From Nitrosophilus kaiyonis (lineage in GTDB: Bacteria > Campylobacterota > Campylobacteria > Campylobacterales > Nitratiruptoraceae), in assembly GCF_027943725.1 (NCBI RefSeq), contig NZ_AP025696.1, positions 845,501 to 909,500 of the forward strand: 64,000 bases of DNA. Reading direction: 5' to 3'. Positions 1-9,998 of the stretch are shown here, one piece after another. How positions within the stretch are numbered: position 1 is the stretch's first letter; every line of letters starts with the position of its first letter. The notes under the pieces were generated by a model, which was given only the letters and a program-made list of their open reading frames with translations, was not told the DNA's origin and did no database searches. The position numbers and the translations under genes are program-made.

Positions 1-489
1 TGTTTAAATCTTATAGCAGATTCTATAAATAAAACCTTAGATGTTACAAAAGGTGTAATTTTGGTTATAGAAAATACAGCAGGACAGGGAAGCAACCTTG
101 GTTACAAATTTGAACATTTAGCGTATCTGATAGATAAGTGCGAAGATAAAGAAAGAATCGGTGTATGTTTAGATACTGCCCATATGTTTGCTGCAGGATA
201 TGATATAAGAGATAAAGATTCATATAATAAAACTATGAAAGAGTTTGATGAGATAGTAGGATTTAAATATCTAAAAGGTATGCATATAAATGATTCAAAA
301 GCAAAATTTGCTAGTCGTGTTGATAGACACCACTCATTAGGAGAGGGTGAAATTGGTTTGGATGCATTTAGATTTATAATGAATGATAAAAGAATGGATG
401 ATATTCCATTGATACTTGAAACTATTGATGATACTATTTGGGATAAAGAGATAGAACTTTTATATAGTTTTATAGGAGAAAATGAGTGA
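1..489 (+). CDS. nfo: Endonuclease IV, C-terminal part (5' end outside window)
   Basis: The reading frame is open from the first base, so this is the C-terminal ~162 residues of a longer protein. It matches endonuclease IV, the Zn-dependent AP endonuclease of base-excision repair. Visible family motifs are [33 protein letters not shown] and LILETI, which carry the His, Asp and Glu metal ligands of the TIM-barrel active site. It ends at TGA 487-489, which overlaps the GTG start of the next gene, so the two are probably cotranscribed. The start and first third cannot be judged. The family assignment is secure. Confidence 0.93.
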   Translation, partial: CLNLIADSINKTLDVTKGVILVIENTAGQGSNLGYKFEHLAYLIDKCEDKERIGVCLDTAHMFAAGYDIRDKDSYNKTMKEFDEIVGFKYLKGMHINDSKAKFASRVDRHHSLGEGEIGLDAFRFIMNDKRMDDIPLILETIDDTIWDKEIELLYSFIGENE

Positions 490-2219
490 AATTTTTAATC
501 GATTTTATAAAGGTGAAAGATATTAAAAAAAGTAAGATTTTCCCTCATTTAAAATGCAGTGAAGAGGAAGCAAAAATTTTACAAAAAATGGCTAAAAAAT
601 ATATTGAGGGAAGTGAAGAGATAAATGTTTATGAGCTTTTAACTGAGCTTTATGATGAAAATGAGTATGAATATATTATAAAGCTTGATCTTATAAAAAA
701 TCTTTTAGACCTTGGCTGGATTGTTCATGGAAGTTTTTCAAATATTAAAACGAGTGATTCTACAAAACTTGAAATACTTCACTCAAATATAACTTTAAGT
801 GTACCATTTTTAAAACTTTTAGAAGAGGGAAATTTAGAAGTAGTTCTTCCAGAGATAAAACCATACACAGACCATCTTGAATATCTTCAAGATCAATTTT
901 ATAGAATTGACCTATATAGAAAACTTACTATATCAAAACAGAGTTTTAATATAAATTCTCCAAATATAAATAGGCTAAAGAACAAGTTAAAACTTTTAGA
1001 AAAAAGAATAGAAGAGAGATTAAAAGTTACAGAAAATGAGATTGAGATAGAGAAATTTTTTAAAGAGTATGAATTTAATGAAAAAGAAAAAATTATATTT
1101 TTAGCTCTTTTAAAAGAGGAGTATTCAGGAACTGATGAAAATTTAAGAGATATGAACACTCTTATTGATATGGTAAGTTTTGATGAATATGAAAGGATTG
1201 AAAATAGAGCACTTCTTGAAGATGGATCTAAACTTATTGAAGAGAGAATTATAGATTATGATGAGATGTTAACACCATTTGGAGGAATTAGTAGATCTTT
1301 TTTTATTCTTGAAGATATTTTGCAAAGAATAATTCATCCTCAAAAAAAGAAAAAAAGCAAAAAGTTAAAACTAGATATGCTTATAAAAGATCAAGATATT
1401 TTTGAACTGATTGAGCCAAAAACTTCACTTGATGATGTTGTTTTACATCCCAAAACAAGAGAAACTTTAACAGCTCTTTTAAAACAGATGGATAAAAAAG
1501 TAGCAAATAGATTAAAAGAGTGGGGAATTAAGCCAAAGAAAAAAGGTGTAGATGCAAGAATAATATTTTACGGTCCTCCGGGTACCGGAAAAACTATGAC
1601 AGCTCTTTCATTAGCAAAATCTTTAAAAAAACCAATACTTAGTTTTGATTGCTCAAAAATTTTATCTATGTATGTAGGTGAGAGTGAAAAAAATGTTAGA
1701 AAAATTTTCGATACATATAAAGATTTAAGCCAAAAAGCAAAAATTGAACCAGTACTTTTGTTAAATGAAGCTGACCAGTTTTTGAGTGCAAGAAGCACAA
1801 GTGCAGGAAGTAGTGCAGATAAAATGCACAATCAGATGCAAAATATCTTTTTAGAACAGATTGAAAAATTTGAAGGTGTATTGATTGCAACAACAAATCT
1901 TTTAGAGACAATCGATAGTGCTTTTTCAAGAAGATTTAACTATAAGATTGAATTTCAAAAACCCTCATTTAAAGATAGAGTACTTCTTTGGAAAAAGATG
2001 CTTCCAAAAAATGCTCAATATGAAAATGGCTTTGATATAGAAAAATTAGCTAAATATAATCTAACTGGTGGACAGATAAATCTTATTATAAAAAATACTG
2101 CTTATAAGGTGGCTGTAAAAGATATCCCTATTTTTACAATAGAAGATTTTATAGAAGAGATTGAAAAAGAGAAAACTTCAGCTTTTGGTGATGAAAAATC
2201 TATGGGATTTTTAAAATAG
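486..2219 (+). CDS. AAA+ family ATPase
   Basis: 577-aa protein starting with GTG at 486, overlapping the nfo stop codon. The N-terminal ~290 residues are helical and not recognised. The C-terminal part is a classical AAA+ module: Walker A GPPGTGKT at about residues 363-370, a Walker B-like [13 protein letters not shown] in which the usual first acidic residue is Asn, sensor-1 [12 protein letters not shown] and arginine finger [12 protein letters not shown]. The arrangement resembles the single-module ATPases annotated as cell-division/FtsH-like ATPases, but there is no protease domain or membrane segment. It is probably a substrate remodeller. The substrate is unknown. Confidence 0.85.
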   Translation: MKFLIDFIKVKDIKKSKIFPHLKCSEEEAKILQKMAKKYIEGSEEINVYELLTELYDENEYEYIIKLDLIKNLLDLGWIVHGSFSNIKTSDSTKLEILHSNITLSVPFLKLLEEGNLEVVLPEIKPYTDHLEYLQDQFYRIDLYRKLTISKQSFNINSPNINRLKNKLKLLEKRIEERLKVTENEIEIEKFFKEYEFNEKEKIIFLALLKEEYSGTDENLRDMNTLIDMVSFDEYERIENRALLEDGSKLIEERIIDYDEMLTPFGGISRSFFILEDILQRIIHPQKKKKSKKLKLDMLIKDQDIFELIEPKTSLDDVVLHPKTRETLTALLKQMDKKVANRLKEWGIKPKKKGVDARIIFYGPPGTGKTMTALSLAKSLKKPILSFDCSKILSMYVGESEKNVRKIFDTYKDLSQKAKIEPVLLLNEADQFLSARSTSAGSSADKMHNQMQNIFLEQIEKFEGVLIATTNLLETIDSAFSRRFNYKIEFQKPSFKDRVLLWKKMLPKNAQYENGFDIEKLAKYNLTGGQINLIIKNTAYKVAVKDIPIFTIEDFIEEIEKEKTSAFGDEKSMGFLK

Positions 2220-2418
2220 TAAAAAAGTTGAATTTAATAGATAATTTTAGAAAGTTAAAAATATCAATTTATTGTTTCTTATAGAAACAAATATTTAGTT
2301 AAGTTTTTCTATTTAAAAATATAAAAATGGTTTTAAATTTTTTCTGATATAGTTGCAAATAGAATGAGTATTAGTCTGTTTCAAATGTTATTTGTTTTTG
2401 AAAACTAAAGGAGTTGTT

Positions 2419-2811
2419 ATGATGAGTCATATGGATGTGGCACATCCCTATTTTGGGGCTTTTTTGCTTTTTGTTATAACTTCAGTAGCTTTTATTGCCA
2501 CAACTACTGCAGCAAGATTTGTAAGTAGAAGTCTAGCTAGACTTGATACTGAAAAATTAAAAGCTGCTATTTATGAGTGTGGTCCTGAAGTAACAAAACA
2601 GCCAAATAGAATTTCTGCTCAATTTTATCTTATTGCCTTACTTTTTATTCTATTTGATGTAGAAATTATATTTATGTTTCCATGGGCAATAGATTTTAAA
2701 ATTCTTGGTTGGTTTGGTTTTGCTGAGATGATTTTGTTTATTTTATTACTTGCAATTGGATTTATTTATGCATGGAAGAAAGGAGCATTGGAATGGCACA
2801 GCATCAAGTAA
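2419..2811 (+). CDS. nuoA: NADH-quinone oxidoreductase subunit A
   Basis: First gene of the complex I operon, 130 aa with three membrane helices. The conserved loop YECGPEV (here with surrounding K/T residues) and the [13 protein letters not shown] helix are diagnostic for NuoA. An ATG at 2419 was chosen because AAAGGAG at 2407-2413 sits 5 nt upstream; the adjacent ATG at 2422 is equally possible. A longer frame back to 2392 lacks a ribosome site. The 3' end overlaps nuoB by 19 bp. It forms part of the membrane-arm/connecting-fragment junction around the quinone channel. Confidence 0.95.
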   Translation: MMSHMDVAHPYFGAFLLFVITSVAFIATTTAARFVSRSLARLDTEKLKAAIYECGPEVTKQPNRISAQFYLIALLFILFDVEIIFMFPWAIDFKILGWFGFAEMILFILLLAIGFIYAWKKGALEWHSIK

Positions 2812-3302
2812 ATTATGCTGCAAGTGGAGGTCTTCCAGTAGCATTAACTACAGTAGATAAAATTGTAAATTGGGGTAGAACAAACTCTTTTTGGGCTTTA
2901 ACATATGGTCTTGCATGTTGCGCAATTGAGATGATGGCAAGTGGTGCAAGTAGATATGATTTTGATAGATTTGGTGTTATCTTTAGAGCAAGTCCAAGAC
3001 AAGCTGATGTTATGATTGTTGCTGGTACTTTGACAAAAAAACATGCTGAATTTATTAGAAGATTATATGATCAAATGGCAGAGCCTAAATGGGTAATCTC
3101 AATGGGAAGTTGTGCAAACACTGGTGGAATGTTTAATACATATGCAACAGTTCAAGGAGTTGATAGAGTAATTCCAGTGGATTTATATCTACCTGGCTGT
3201 GCTCCAAGACCAGAAACATTGCAGTATGCTGTTATGCTTTTGCAAAAAAAGGTTAGAAAACAGACAATATTTAAAAAACAAAAACCAAAAAGGTTGATAT
3301 GA
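2793..3302 (+). CDS. nuoB: NADH-quinone oxidoreductase subunit B (cluster N2)
   Basis: 169-aa connecting-fragment subunit that binds the terminal 4Fe-4S cluster N2 and passes electrons to quinone. Visible are the tandem-cysteine motif [11 protein letters not shown], then MGSCANTGG and LPGCAPRPE, giving the four N2 ligands. The ATG at 2793 follows AAGGAG by 7 nt; a frame extending back to 2772 is disfavoured. It overlaps the end of nuoA by 19 bp and the start of nuoC by 4 bp, indicating translational coupling. The short basic C-terminal tail (KKQKPKR) is unremarkable. Confidence 0.96.
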   Translation: MAQHQVNYAASGGLPVALTTVDKIVNWGRTNSFWALTYGLACCAIEMMASGASRYDFDRFGVIFRASPRQADVMIVAGTLTKKHAEFIRRLYDQMAEPKWVISMGSCANTGGMFNTYATVQGVDRVIPVDLYLPGCAPRPETLQYAVMLLQKKVRKQTIFKKQKPKRLI

Positions 3303-4096
3303 TGAGACCATATAGACCAAAGAAAAATGTTCAAAAAAAGGCTTATTATACCGATAGATTTTGGGTTGCTCCAAAAATACCTGAAGATGATGTTTCTAAT
3401 GATGAGGTTTTTGCAGCAGATTTAGAAAAAATAAAAGAGAAATTTGAGATAAAAAAGGCTTTTTTACAAAGAGGACAACTTGTTATATATATTGATCCTT
3501 CTATCAATAAAGAGCTTCTTTTTTATTTAAGAGATGAGCTTGAATATGATATGCTCATGGAGATGAGTGCAGTAGATTATTTGGCTCAAGATGGAGAGTT
3601 TGAGATATTTTATCAGTTACTATCTATGAAAAAGAGAAAAAGATTAAGAGTTAAATGTAGAATTAAAGAAGATGAAGCAATAGAGAGCGTCAATCCAGTT
3701 TTTAGAAGTGCAGACTGGAGCGAAAGAGAGATGTATGATATGTTTGGTATAAAAGTAAATAACCATCCATATCTAAAAAGAATACTTATGCCTGAAGATT
3801 GGGTTGGACATCCTCTTAGAAAAACATATCCTCTTCATGGAGATGAAGCTGCTCAGTGGTATGAAGTAGATAAAATTTTTGGAAAAGAGTATAGAGAAAT
3901 TATTGGGCCAGAGCAAAGAGACTCTGCATTCATAGATGTAAAAGATACAATAAATTTTGCAAGAATTAAACATGAAGTACCAAAAGGTGCTCCATATGAT
4001 AGTGAGCCAATAGAGATAGAAAAATTTAATGAAGATGCACCTCTTGTAGAAACTTTTGATCTTAAAAAGTCAAAAATTGTCAGTAGAGACAGATAG
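3299..4096 (+). CDS. nuoC: NADH-quinone oxidoreductase subunit C
   Basis: 265-aa NuoC, hydrophilic connecting-fragment subunit (30 kDa subunit family). The family signature lies near residues 140-180: [17 protein letters not shown] followed by [13 protein letters not shown] and [10 protein letters not shown]. About 70 N-terminal residues precede the domain and the C-terminal ~50 residues are an acidic extension. The start overlaps the nuoB stop (ATGATG at 3299; either ATG works). It lies 9 bp ahead of nuoD and is separate from it, unlike the NuoCD fusion of E. coli. Confidence 0.95.
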   Translation: MMRPYRPKKNVQKKAYYTDRFWVAPKIPEDDVSNDEVFAADLEKIKEKFEIKKAFLQRGQLVIYIDPSINKELLFYLRDELEYDMLMEMSAVDYLAQDGEFEIFYQLLSMKKRKRLRVKCRIKEDEAIESVNPVFRSADWSEREMYDMFGIKVNNHPYLKRILMPEDWVGHPLRKTYPLHGDEAAQWYEVDKIFGKEYREIIGPEQRDSAFIDVKDTINFARIKHEVPKGAPYDSEPIEIEKFNEDAPLVETFDLKKSKIVSRDR

Positions 4097-4105
4097 GAGA
4101 ATTTG

Positions 4106-5338
4106 ATGCAGCAAAGAAATAGATTAGAACCATTTTTTGAAAACCTGGTTTTTGATAGAGATGATAATACAATGGTTATTAACTTTGGTCCACAACATCC
4201 ATCAGCTCATGGTCAATTAAGGCTTATACTTGAACTTGATGGAGAACAAGTTGTAAAGGCAGTTCCAGATATTGGTTATCTTCACCGTGGAATGGAGAAG
4301 ATGGGCGAAAATATGATATATAATGAATTTTTACCAACAACAGATAGAATGGATTATATTGCTGCTACTTCAAATAATTATGCCTTTGCACTTGCTGTTG
4401 AGAGACTTCTTGGAATAGAGGATAAAGTTCCAAGACGCGCTAAAGTTATCAGAACTATTCTACTTGAGTTAAACAGAATTATTTCACACCTTTTCTGGCT
4501 TGCTACTCATGCACTTGATGTTGGCGCTATGAGTGTATTTTTATACTGCTTTAGAGAGCGTGAATATGCAATGGATTTGATGGAGGATTATTGTGGTGCA
4601 AGATTAACCCATAGTGCTGTTAGGATTGGTGGTGTTCCTTTGGATTTGCCTCCTGGATGGCTTGAAAAATTATCTGTATTTTTAAATAATCTTCCAAGTC
4701 AAATCGATCTTTATGAAGGTTTGTTAACAGAGAATAGAATTTGGAGAATGAGGCTTGAAAATGTGGGTGTTGTTCCACCAGAAATGGCAAAAAGTTGGGG
4801 ATGTAGTGGAATAATGCTAAGAGGTAGTGGAATAGAGTGGGATATTAGAAAAGAAGAGCCTTATGAGCTATATAGTGAGCTTGATTTTGATATTCCAATA
4901 AGTACAACATGTGATAGTTATGGAAGATATTTGCTATATATGGAAGAGATGAGACAAAGCATAAGAATAATAAGACAGTTAATTCCTATGTATAAAGATA
5001 CAGAGCCAAGATTAATGGCAGATGTTCCTCAATATATTTCTGCACCAAAAGAGGATATTATGACACAAAACTACTCTTTGATGCAGCATTTTGTACTTGT
5101 GACTCAAGGAATGAGACCGCCTGTTGGTGAAGTATATGTTCCAACTGAATCTCCAAAAGGAGAACTTGGATTTTATATAAGAAGCGAGGGTGAACCATAT
5201 CCTTATAGACTTAAAATTAGAGCTCCAAGTTTTTGGCATACAGGAATTTTACAAGATCTACTTCCTGGTCACTATTTGGCTGATGTTGTAACAATTATAG
5301 GTTCTACAAATATTGTTTTTGGTGAAATTGATAGATAA
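4106..5338 (+). CDS. nuoD: NADH-quinone oxidoreductase subunit D
   Basis: 410-aa NuoD (49 kDa subunit), which lines the quinone-reduction site with NuoB. Characteristic stretches are [15 protein letters not shown] near residue 30, [12 protein letters not shown], and the RAPSFWH region near the C-terminus. ATG 4106 follows AGGAG at 4095-4099; the in-frame TTG at 4103 is not needed. Downstream, an 89-bp spacer with tandem hairpin repeats (5339-5422) separates it from the next gene. This is the only sizeable gap in the first half of the operon. Confidence 0.96.
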   Translation: MQQRNRLEPFFENLVFDRDDNTMVINFGPQHPSAHGQLRLILELDGEQVVKAVPDIGYLHRGMEKMGENMIYNEFLPTTDRMDYIAATSNNYAFALAVERLLGIEDKVPRRAKVIRTILLELNRIISHLFWLATHALDVGAMSVFLYCFREREYAMDLMEDYCGARLTHSAVRIGGVPLDLPPGWLEKLSVFLNNLPSQIDLYEGLLTENRIWRMRLENVGVVPPEMAKSWGCSGIMLRGSGIEWDIRKEEPYELYSELDFDIPISTTCDSYGRYLLYMEEMRQSIRIIRQLIPMYKDTEPRLMADVPQYISAPKEDIMTQNYSLMQHFVLVTQGMRPPVGEVYVPTESPKGELGFYIRSEGEPYPYRLKIRAPSFWHTGILQDLLPGHYLADVVTIIGSTNIVFGEIDR

Positions 5339-5422
5339 GGTGAGTAGGGGAAGTAAGTTGAGTAAGGTGAGTATGTAATGAAATCTTACTCACCATACTC
5401 ACCATATTCACCACACTCAACT
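5339..5422. repeat. Intergenic tandem-hairpin element within the nuo operon
   Basis: The spacer between nuoD and the next gene is built from copies of a GGTGAGTA/GTTGAGTA unit followed by their complements. Perfect arms include GGTGAGTA (5339-5346) with TACTCACC (5387-5394) and GGTGAGTATG (5366-5375) with CATACTCACC (5394-5403). A longer imperfect pairing joins 5356-5375 with 5403-5422. It could be an RNA processing or attenuation hairpin that sets the stoichiometry of downstream subunits, or a small mobile palindrome. A related element lies at 20845-20917. Confidence 0.7.
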
Positions 5423-5433
5423 AAAGGATGAAA

Positions 5434-5664
5434 ATGGTTAGATATGATTTGAGACATTTAAAAGACAGTTTTTATGATCGAATGATGGAACTATTGGAAA
5501 ATGAGGTAAAACCTGGTGAAGTTGCTATATTTCTTTTTGAGGTAGGAGATTTTTCACCTATTCAAAAAAGTGCTGATTTAGTAAAAGAGGCTGGTCACGA
5601 ACTGTTAAATTCATTAAAGTTCAATCAAGTAGATTGGACTATAGTGGTTAGAAGAAAAGCTTAA
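5434..5664 (+). CDS. Small NuoE-like subunit of Campylobacterota complex I
   Basis: 76-aa protein in the nuoE position but far too short for NuoE and without its 2Fe-2S cysteines. It resembles the small protein that replaces NuoE in Campylobacter (Cj1575c type), where complex I takes electrons from a source other than NADH. ATG 5434 is preferred because AAAGG at 5423-5427 lies 6 nt upstream; the ATG at 5428 would sit on the ribosome site. It is soluble, with a motif GEVAIFLFEVGDFSPIQKSA. The assignment rests on operon position and remembered similarity; the biochemical role is not proven. Confidence 0.75.
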   Translation: MVRYDLRHLKDSFYDRMMELLENEVKPGEVAIFLFEVGDFSPIQKSADLVKEAGHELLNSLKFNQVDWTIVVRRKA

Positions 5665-5674
5665 AGGTGAAATA

Positions 5675-7714
5675 GTGAGCAGAGTTTATTTTTCATGTTG
5701 GAGAGATGAATTTATCGACAACAGAGGAAAGCCCAAAGAGGAATGGGTTGAGTCAGCATATAATTTTCCAGTAAATTATAATATTGATATTAATTCAAAA
5801 GCTTTTATAGGATGGGATGGTTTTGCACTTTTTGATGAAGATGTAGATGTAGCAAAACTTGCATCAGAATATGCAAAACAGTATCAAATTTATTCTGAAG
5901 CTTGCGGAAGATGCGCTCCAGGACGTTGGGGTGGAAGAATTTTATATGATCTATTTGATAAAATCGCAAGAGGCGAGGGTGAAAAAAGTGATGTAGAACA
6001 TCTAAAAGAGGTTGCTTCTACTATGATGCAAACAAGTAAATGTGAAATTGGAAGAACTGTTCCAAAACCTCTTTTAGATATTTTAGAGCATTTTGAAAAT
6101 GAAATTAATGATTTAATAGAAAATAAGAAAAAATCAAAACATTATGATAAAGATATAAATTATATAGCAAAAGTTACAGCTCCATGTATGGATGCATGTC
6201 CCGCTCATGTAGATATTCCTGCATATATTGAAGGTGTTAGAGATTTAAGATTTGATGATAGCGTAACTGCCACAAGAAAAACTATGCCTTTAGCTCATAC
6301 TTGTGGAAGAGTTTGTCCACATCCATGTGAAGATGCTTGTAGAAGAGCAAATTTAGATGAGCCTATTTCTATTATGGAGTTAAAAAGAATTGGTGCAGAT
6401 TTTGAAGATGATCACTCTCTGTTTTGGTTGCATCCAAAGAAACAAAAACCGCTAAATGGTAAAAAAGTTGCAGTTATTGGAGCCGGCCCTGCTGGACTTA
6501 CAGGTGCATACTATTTAGCTCTTGAAGGTATTGCTTGTGATGTTTATGAAGAGCTTCCTGTTTTAGGTGGTGAAGTTGCAGTTGGTGTTCCTGAATATAG
6601 AATGCCAATAGATAAATATAATAAAGATATTGAACTTGTCAACTCATTGGAAGGTGTTAGATTCATCACTGGCAAAAGAGTAACTGCAGATGATATGAGA
6701 AAATTTGAAAAAGAGTATGATGCAATTTTAGTAGCAACAGGTACAAGAATCAGTAAAAAAGTTAGAGCAAAAAATGAAAGAGATGAGATAAAAGGGTATT
6801 GGGGAGCAATAAACTTTTTAGATTGTGTAAATTTATATGTTAAATATGGAATAACTATTCCAGAAGAAGTAAAAAAACAGCAGATGCTTGATAAAGATTA
6901 TGTTGATTTAACAGGAAAGACTGTTGTTTGTGTAGGCGGTGGTTTTACCTCAATGGATGTTGTTAGATGTGCTGTTAGAGCAAATGCTAAAAAAGTTATA
7001 ATGCTTTATCGTAGAGATGAGGCAACTATTATAAGAAATACCACATATGAAGAGTATCATGAGGCAGTAGAAGAGGGAGTAGAATTTATTTTTTATTCAG
7101 CGGTAGAAGAGATTATTACTGATGAAGAGGATAGATTAAAAAAACTAAAAGTAAATAGATTTGAACTTGTTCCAAATCCAGAAGGCGGACGTCCTAATCT
7201 TGTAAAAATTGAGGGTGCCGATTTTGAAATAGAGTGTGATTATTTAATTCCTGCAGTTAGTCAAAGTGCTGATTTGTCACTGCTTCCTGAGGAGTGGAAG
7301 ATAGAGATGACTAGCTGGGGAACAATTAAAACTGATGGTAAAACATATATGACTTCCAGAAAAGGGATATTTGCTGCTGGAGATTGTGAATATGGTCCTA
7401 TGACAATTGTTAATGCAGTAGGACAAGCAAAAAGAGCAGCCTCAGTTATTAGCAGATATGTTCAAACAGGAGAAATTACTCTTACAGATGAAGAGATAAT
7501 GGAAGACCATTTAAGAAACTTGAAAGTTTATGACAAAAAAGAGAAAATTACTGGTTGGCTTCCAGGACTTCCAAGAGTTGTTAGTGAAAAATTAGATGTA
7601 AATGAAAGAAAAGATAATAATAAAGAGGTTAATTTAGGATTTACTCAAGAAGAAGCAATTGCTGAAGCTGAGAGATGTATGAGATGTTATTATATCGCTA
7701 TGGTAGCTATTTAG
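5675..7714 (+). CDS. NuoF-position flavoprotein: NuoF C-terminal domain fused to GltD-like oxidoreductase
   Basis: 679-aa protein occupying the nuoF slot, GTG start at 5675 after AAAGGTGA. Residues ~60-150 resemble only the NuoF C-terminal cluster-N3 domain (EACGRCAPGRWG, then SKCEIGR). Residues ~165-245 carry a GltD-type double 4Fe-4S segment (CMDACPAHVDIPAY; CGRVCPHPCEDACRRA). From ~265 on there is an FAD fold (VAVIGAGPAGLTGAYYL) and a second Rossmann fold (VVCVGGGFTSMDVV). The NuoF FMN/NADH fold is absent, so electrons probably enter from NADPH, ferredoxin or another carrier through the GltD module. The third N3 cysteine is replaced by Gly. The architecture is clear; the donor is inference. 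Confidence 0.85.
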   Translation: MSRVYFSCWRDEFIDNRGKPKEEWVESAYNFPVNYNIDINSKAFIGWDGFALFDEDVDVAKLASEYAKQYQIYSEACGRCAPGRWGGRILYDLFDKIARGEGEKSDVEHLKEVASTMMQTSKCEIGRTVPKPLLDILEHFENEINDLIENKKKSKHYDKDINYIAKVTAPCMDACPAHVDIPAYIEGVRDLRFDDSVTATRKTMPLAHTCGRVCPHPCEDACRRANLDEPISIMELKRIGADFEDDHSLFWLHPKKQKPLNGKKVAVIGAGPAGLTGAYYLALEGIACDVYEELPVLGGEVAVGVPEYRMPIDKYNKDIELVNSLEGVRFITGKRVTADDMRKFEKEYDAILVATGTRISKKVRAKNERDEIKGYWGAINFLDCVNLYVKYGITIPEEVKKQQMLDKDYVDLTGKTVVCVGGGFTSMDVVRCAVRANAKKVIMLYRRDEATIIRNTTYEEYHEAVEEGVEFIFYSAVEEIITDEEDRLKKLKVNRFELVPNPEGGRPNLVKIEGADFEIECDYLIPAVSQSADLSLLPEEWKIEMTSWGTIKTDGKTYMTSRKGIFAAGDCEYGPMTIVNAVGQAKRAASVISRYVQTGEITLTDEEIMEDHLRNLKVYDKKEKITGWLPGLPRVVSEKLDVNERKDNNKEVNLGFTQEEAIAEAERCMRCYYIAMVAI

Positions 7715-7724
7715 GGGCGAGCAG

Positions 7725-9998
7725 ATGATAAAGTTTTATATAGATGGACGTGAAGTTACAGCTAATAAAGGTGAAACGATTTTACAAGTAGCAAGAAGGG
7801 AAGGAATCTATATTCCAACAATGTGCTACTTGCCAAAAGTTAAACCAATTGAATCTTGTCGCCTTTGTGTTGTTGAAGTTGAAGGAGTTGATGGATTTGT
7901 TTTAAGTTGCCAGACTCCACCAACACCAGATATAAAAGTTAAAACAAATTCTGATGAACTTTTTTTACATAGACAAAATATAATGAAACTTTATGATGTA
8001 AACCATCCACTTGAGTGTGGCGTTTGCGATAAAAGTGGTGAATGTGATCTTCAAAATAAAACTTTAGAATTTATGGTAAATTCTCAAGAATTTACTGCAC
8101 GTGATCAAAATAGAAAGATAAAGAATTGGAATTTTATCCAATATGACCCATCTTTATGTATTTTATGTGAAAAGTGTGTTCATGTTTGTAACGAGGTAAT
8201 AGGTGATGATGCTATTGAGATTGAATATGGGGGATATAAATCTCAAATAATTCCAAAAGATTCACCAACTCTTGATTGTACATTTTGTGGAGAGTGCATA
8301 GCAGTATGTCCTGTTGGAGCTTTGATTAGTCAAGATTTTCAATACACTTCTAATGCATGGGAATTAAAAAGGGTCCCAGCTGCATGTGCACATTGTAGCG
8401 CTGCTTGCCATCTATATTATGAAACAAAACACACTTCAATTTCAAATCCAGAACCAAAAATTTATAGAGTAAAAAATGAGTATGAATTTTCAAATCTTTG
8501 TGGTGCTGGAAGATTTGGATTTGATTTTGAAAATAGAGCTAAAAAAGACAAAAAAGCTTTTGAAAAAGCAATTGATGCTTTTAAAAAGGCAGACACAATT
8601 AGATTTAATTCATATATTACAAATGAAGAGGCTCTAATATTACAAAAGCTAAAAGAGAAATTTGGATATAAACTAATAAATGAAGAGGCAAAAGCTTTTA
8701 AAGATTTCTTAGAAAACTACTCAAAAAATAGTGGAGAATCTTTATATAGTGCTAATTTAGAGGATGTAAAAAATAGTGATTTTATAATTGTCTTTGGAAG
8801 TATGGTTGCAACTGATAACCCTGCAGTTAGATATGCTATGACTATATCTCAAAGAAGAAGAAATTCTGAAATTATAAATCTTCATCCAATTGAAGATGAT
8901 CTAATGAAAAATGTTGTAACAAAATTTATTAGATATGAAGTAGGAACAGAAGAAGGGGTTATGGCAATGATAGCTGATGCCCTATTGGATGAAGAAAGTA
9001 AAAAAAGTATAGATAAAGATTGGTTTAGTGATTTAGATATTGGATATTTGAGTGCTGAGAGTAATGTTGGTGAAGAAGAGATACAAGATCTGTTAAAAAG
9101 ATTAAATAGAAAAATAAGACTTAGAGCAAAAAATCAAACTTTAATCCTTGGGGAGGATTTATATACACATCCAAGGGCAAAGAATATTGCGAAACTTGCT
9201 GGGTTAATAGATAGATATACAGATTTTAAAGTAATAATAATACCACCAAGGACAAATACACTTGGAGTTAGTTTAATATGCGATTTAGATGAAGAAGCAG
9301 GTGAATATACAATAGGGTATAACTGCAAGGGCGATTTTGTATTGAGTGCTTTGGGTGATGGCGATTTAGATATGCCGGCATTAAATCAACAAGAGGGGAC
9401 ATTTACAAATATAGATAAAAGAGTTGTACCTACAAATGTGGCTTTGCCATATGATGGATATGTATTAAATGATATAGCAAAGGTTCTTGGAGTTAGTGAT
9501 AAAGAGTATACAATAGAGTTTACAAAAGAGTTGCCAGAAGAAAAAGGTTACAAAGAAGTTGATTTTGATGAGTTGCCAAATGAGTTTTTAAACGATGGAA
9601 GTGAGAATAGAGGATATATATTAGAGACAAAAAAAGTTAATAAATCAAGAGAGAAGATAGAAGAGATAGAGGAGTTGCCAGAGTTTAATGGCACAGTAGT
9701 ATATAGATGTGAGCCGGTATTGCAATTTAGCCCTTTTACTGCTAAAGCTCATCAGTTGAATGAAAAATCAAAACTAGTTGGTTCTGAACAGTTTGCTATT
9801 GCAGCAAAGCTTAAAGATGGTGATGAAGTTATGATAAAAAGCAGTTTTGGAGAGTTAAAAAGGGTGTTTAAAATTGATACAAATCTAAAAGGTACAGTTG
9901 CACTTTTAGGGAGTTTTGATATGGGATTAAGCTATTTTAATATACTATCGGCTTATAGATATCAAGTAACAAAAATCGAAAAAGTGAGCGGAAAATGA
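7725..9998 (+). CDS. nuoG: NADH-quinone oxidoreductase subunit G, copy 1
   Basis: 757-aa iron-sulfur subunit. In order: N-terminal 2Fe-2S ferredoxin domain (SCRLCVVEVEG), His/Cys cluster motif HPLECGVCDKSGECD, two 4Fe-4S motifs (CILCEKCVHVC; CTFCGECIAVCPVGAL), then CAHCSAACH with a later LCGAGR, the extra cluster of the molybdopterin-oxidoreductase-like domain. The C-terminal half is a shortened, cofactor-free MopB domain. It is followed with a 4-bp overlap by a second nuoG. Two blocks (8499-8751 and 9142-9766) are almost identical in DNA to that neighbour, while the sequence between them differs. Confidence 0.93.
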   Translation: MIKFYIDGREVTANKGETILQVARREGIYIPTMCYLPKVKPIESCRLCVVEVEGVDGFVLSCQTPPTPDIKVKTNSDELFLHRQNIMKLYDVNHPLECGVCDKSGECDLQNKTLEFMVNSQEFTARDQNRKIKNWNFIQYDPSLCILCEKCVHVCNEVIGDDAIEIEYGGYKSQIIPKDSPTLDCTFCGECIAVCPVGALISQDFQYTSNAWELKRVPAACAHCSAACHLYYETKHTSISNPEPKIYRVKNEYEFSNLCGAGRFGFDFENRAKKDKKAFEKAIDAFKKADTIRFNSYITNEEALILQKLKEKFGYKLINEEAKAFKDFLENYSKNSGESLYSANLEDVKNSDFIIVFGSMVATDNPAVRYAMTISQRRRNSEIINLHPIEDDLMKNVVTKFIRYEVGTEEGVMAMIADALLDEESKKSIDKDWFSDLDIGYLSAESNVGEEEIQDLLKRLNRKIRLRAKNQTLILGEDLYTHPRAKNIAKLAGLIDRYTDFKVIIIPPRTNTLGVSLICDLDEEAGEYTIGYNCKGDFVLSALGDGDLDMPALNQQEGTFTNIDKRVVPTNVALPYDGYVLNDIAKVLGVSDKEYTIEFTKELPEEKGYKEVDFDELPNEFLNDGSENRGYILETKKVNKSREKIEEIEELPEFNGTVVYRCEPVLQFSPFTAKAHQLNEKSKLVGSEQFAIAAKLKDGDEVMIKSSFGELKRVFKIDTNLKGTVALLGSFDMGLSYFNILSAYRYQVTKIEKVSGK
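9142..9766 (+). repeat. 625-bp near-identical block, nuoG copy 1
   Basis: This block matches 11634-12258 over its full 625 bp with only two base differences seen by eye (TAT/TAC near the start, GTA/GTG near the end). The flanking sequences diverge abruptly on both sides. Such a sharp, nearly synonymous-free identity inside otherwise diverged paralogues points to recent gene conversion. Confidence 0.93.
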
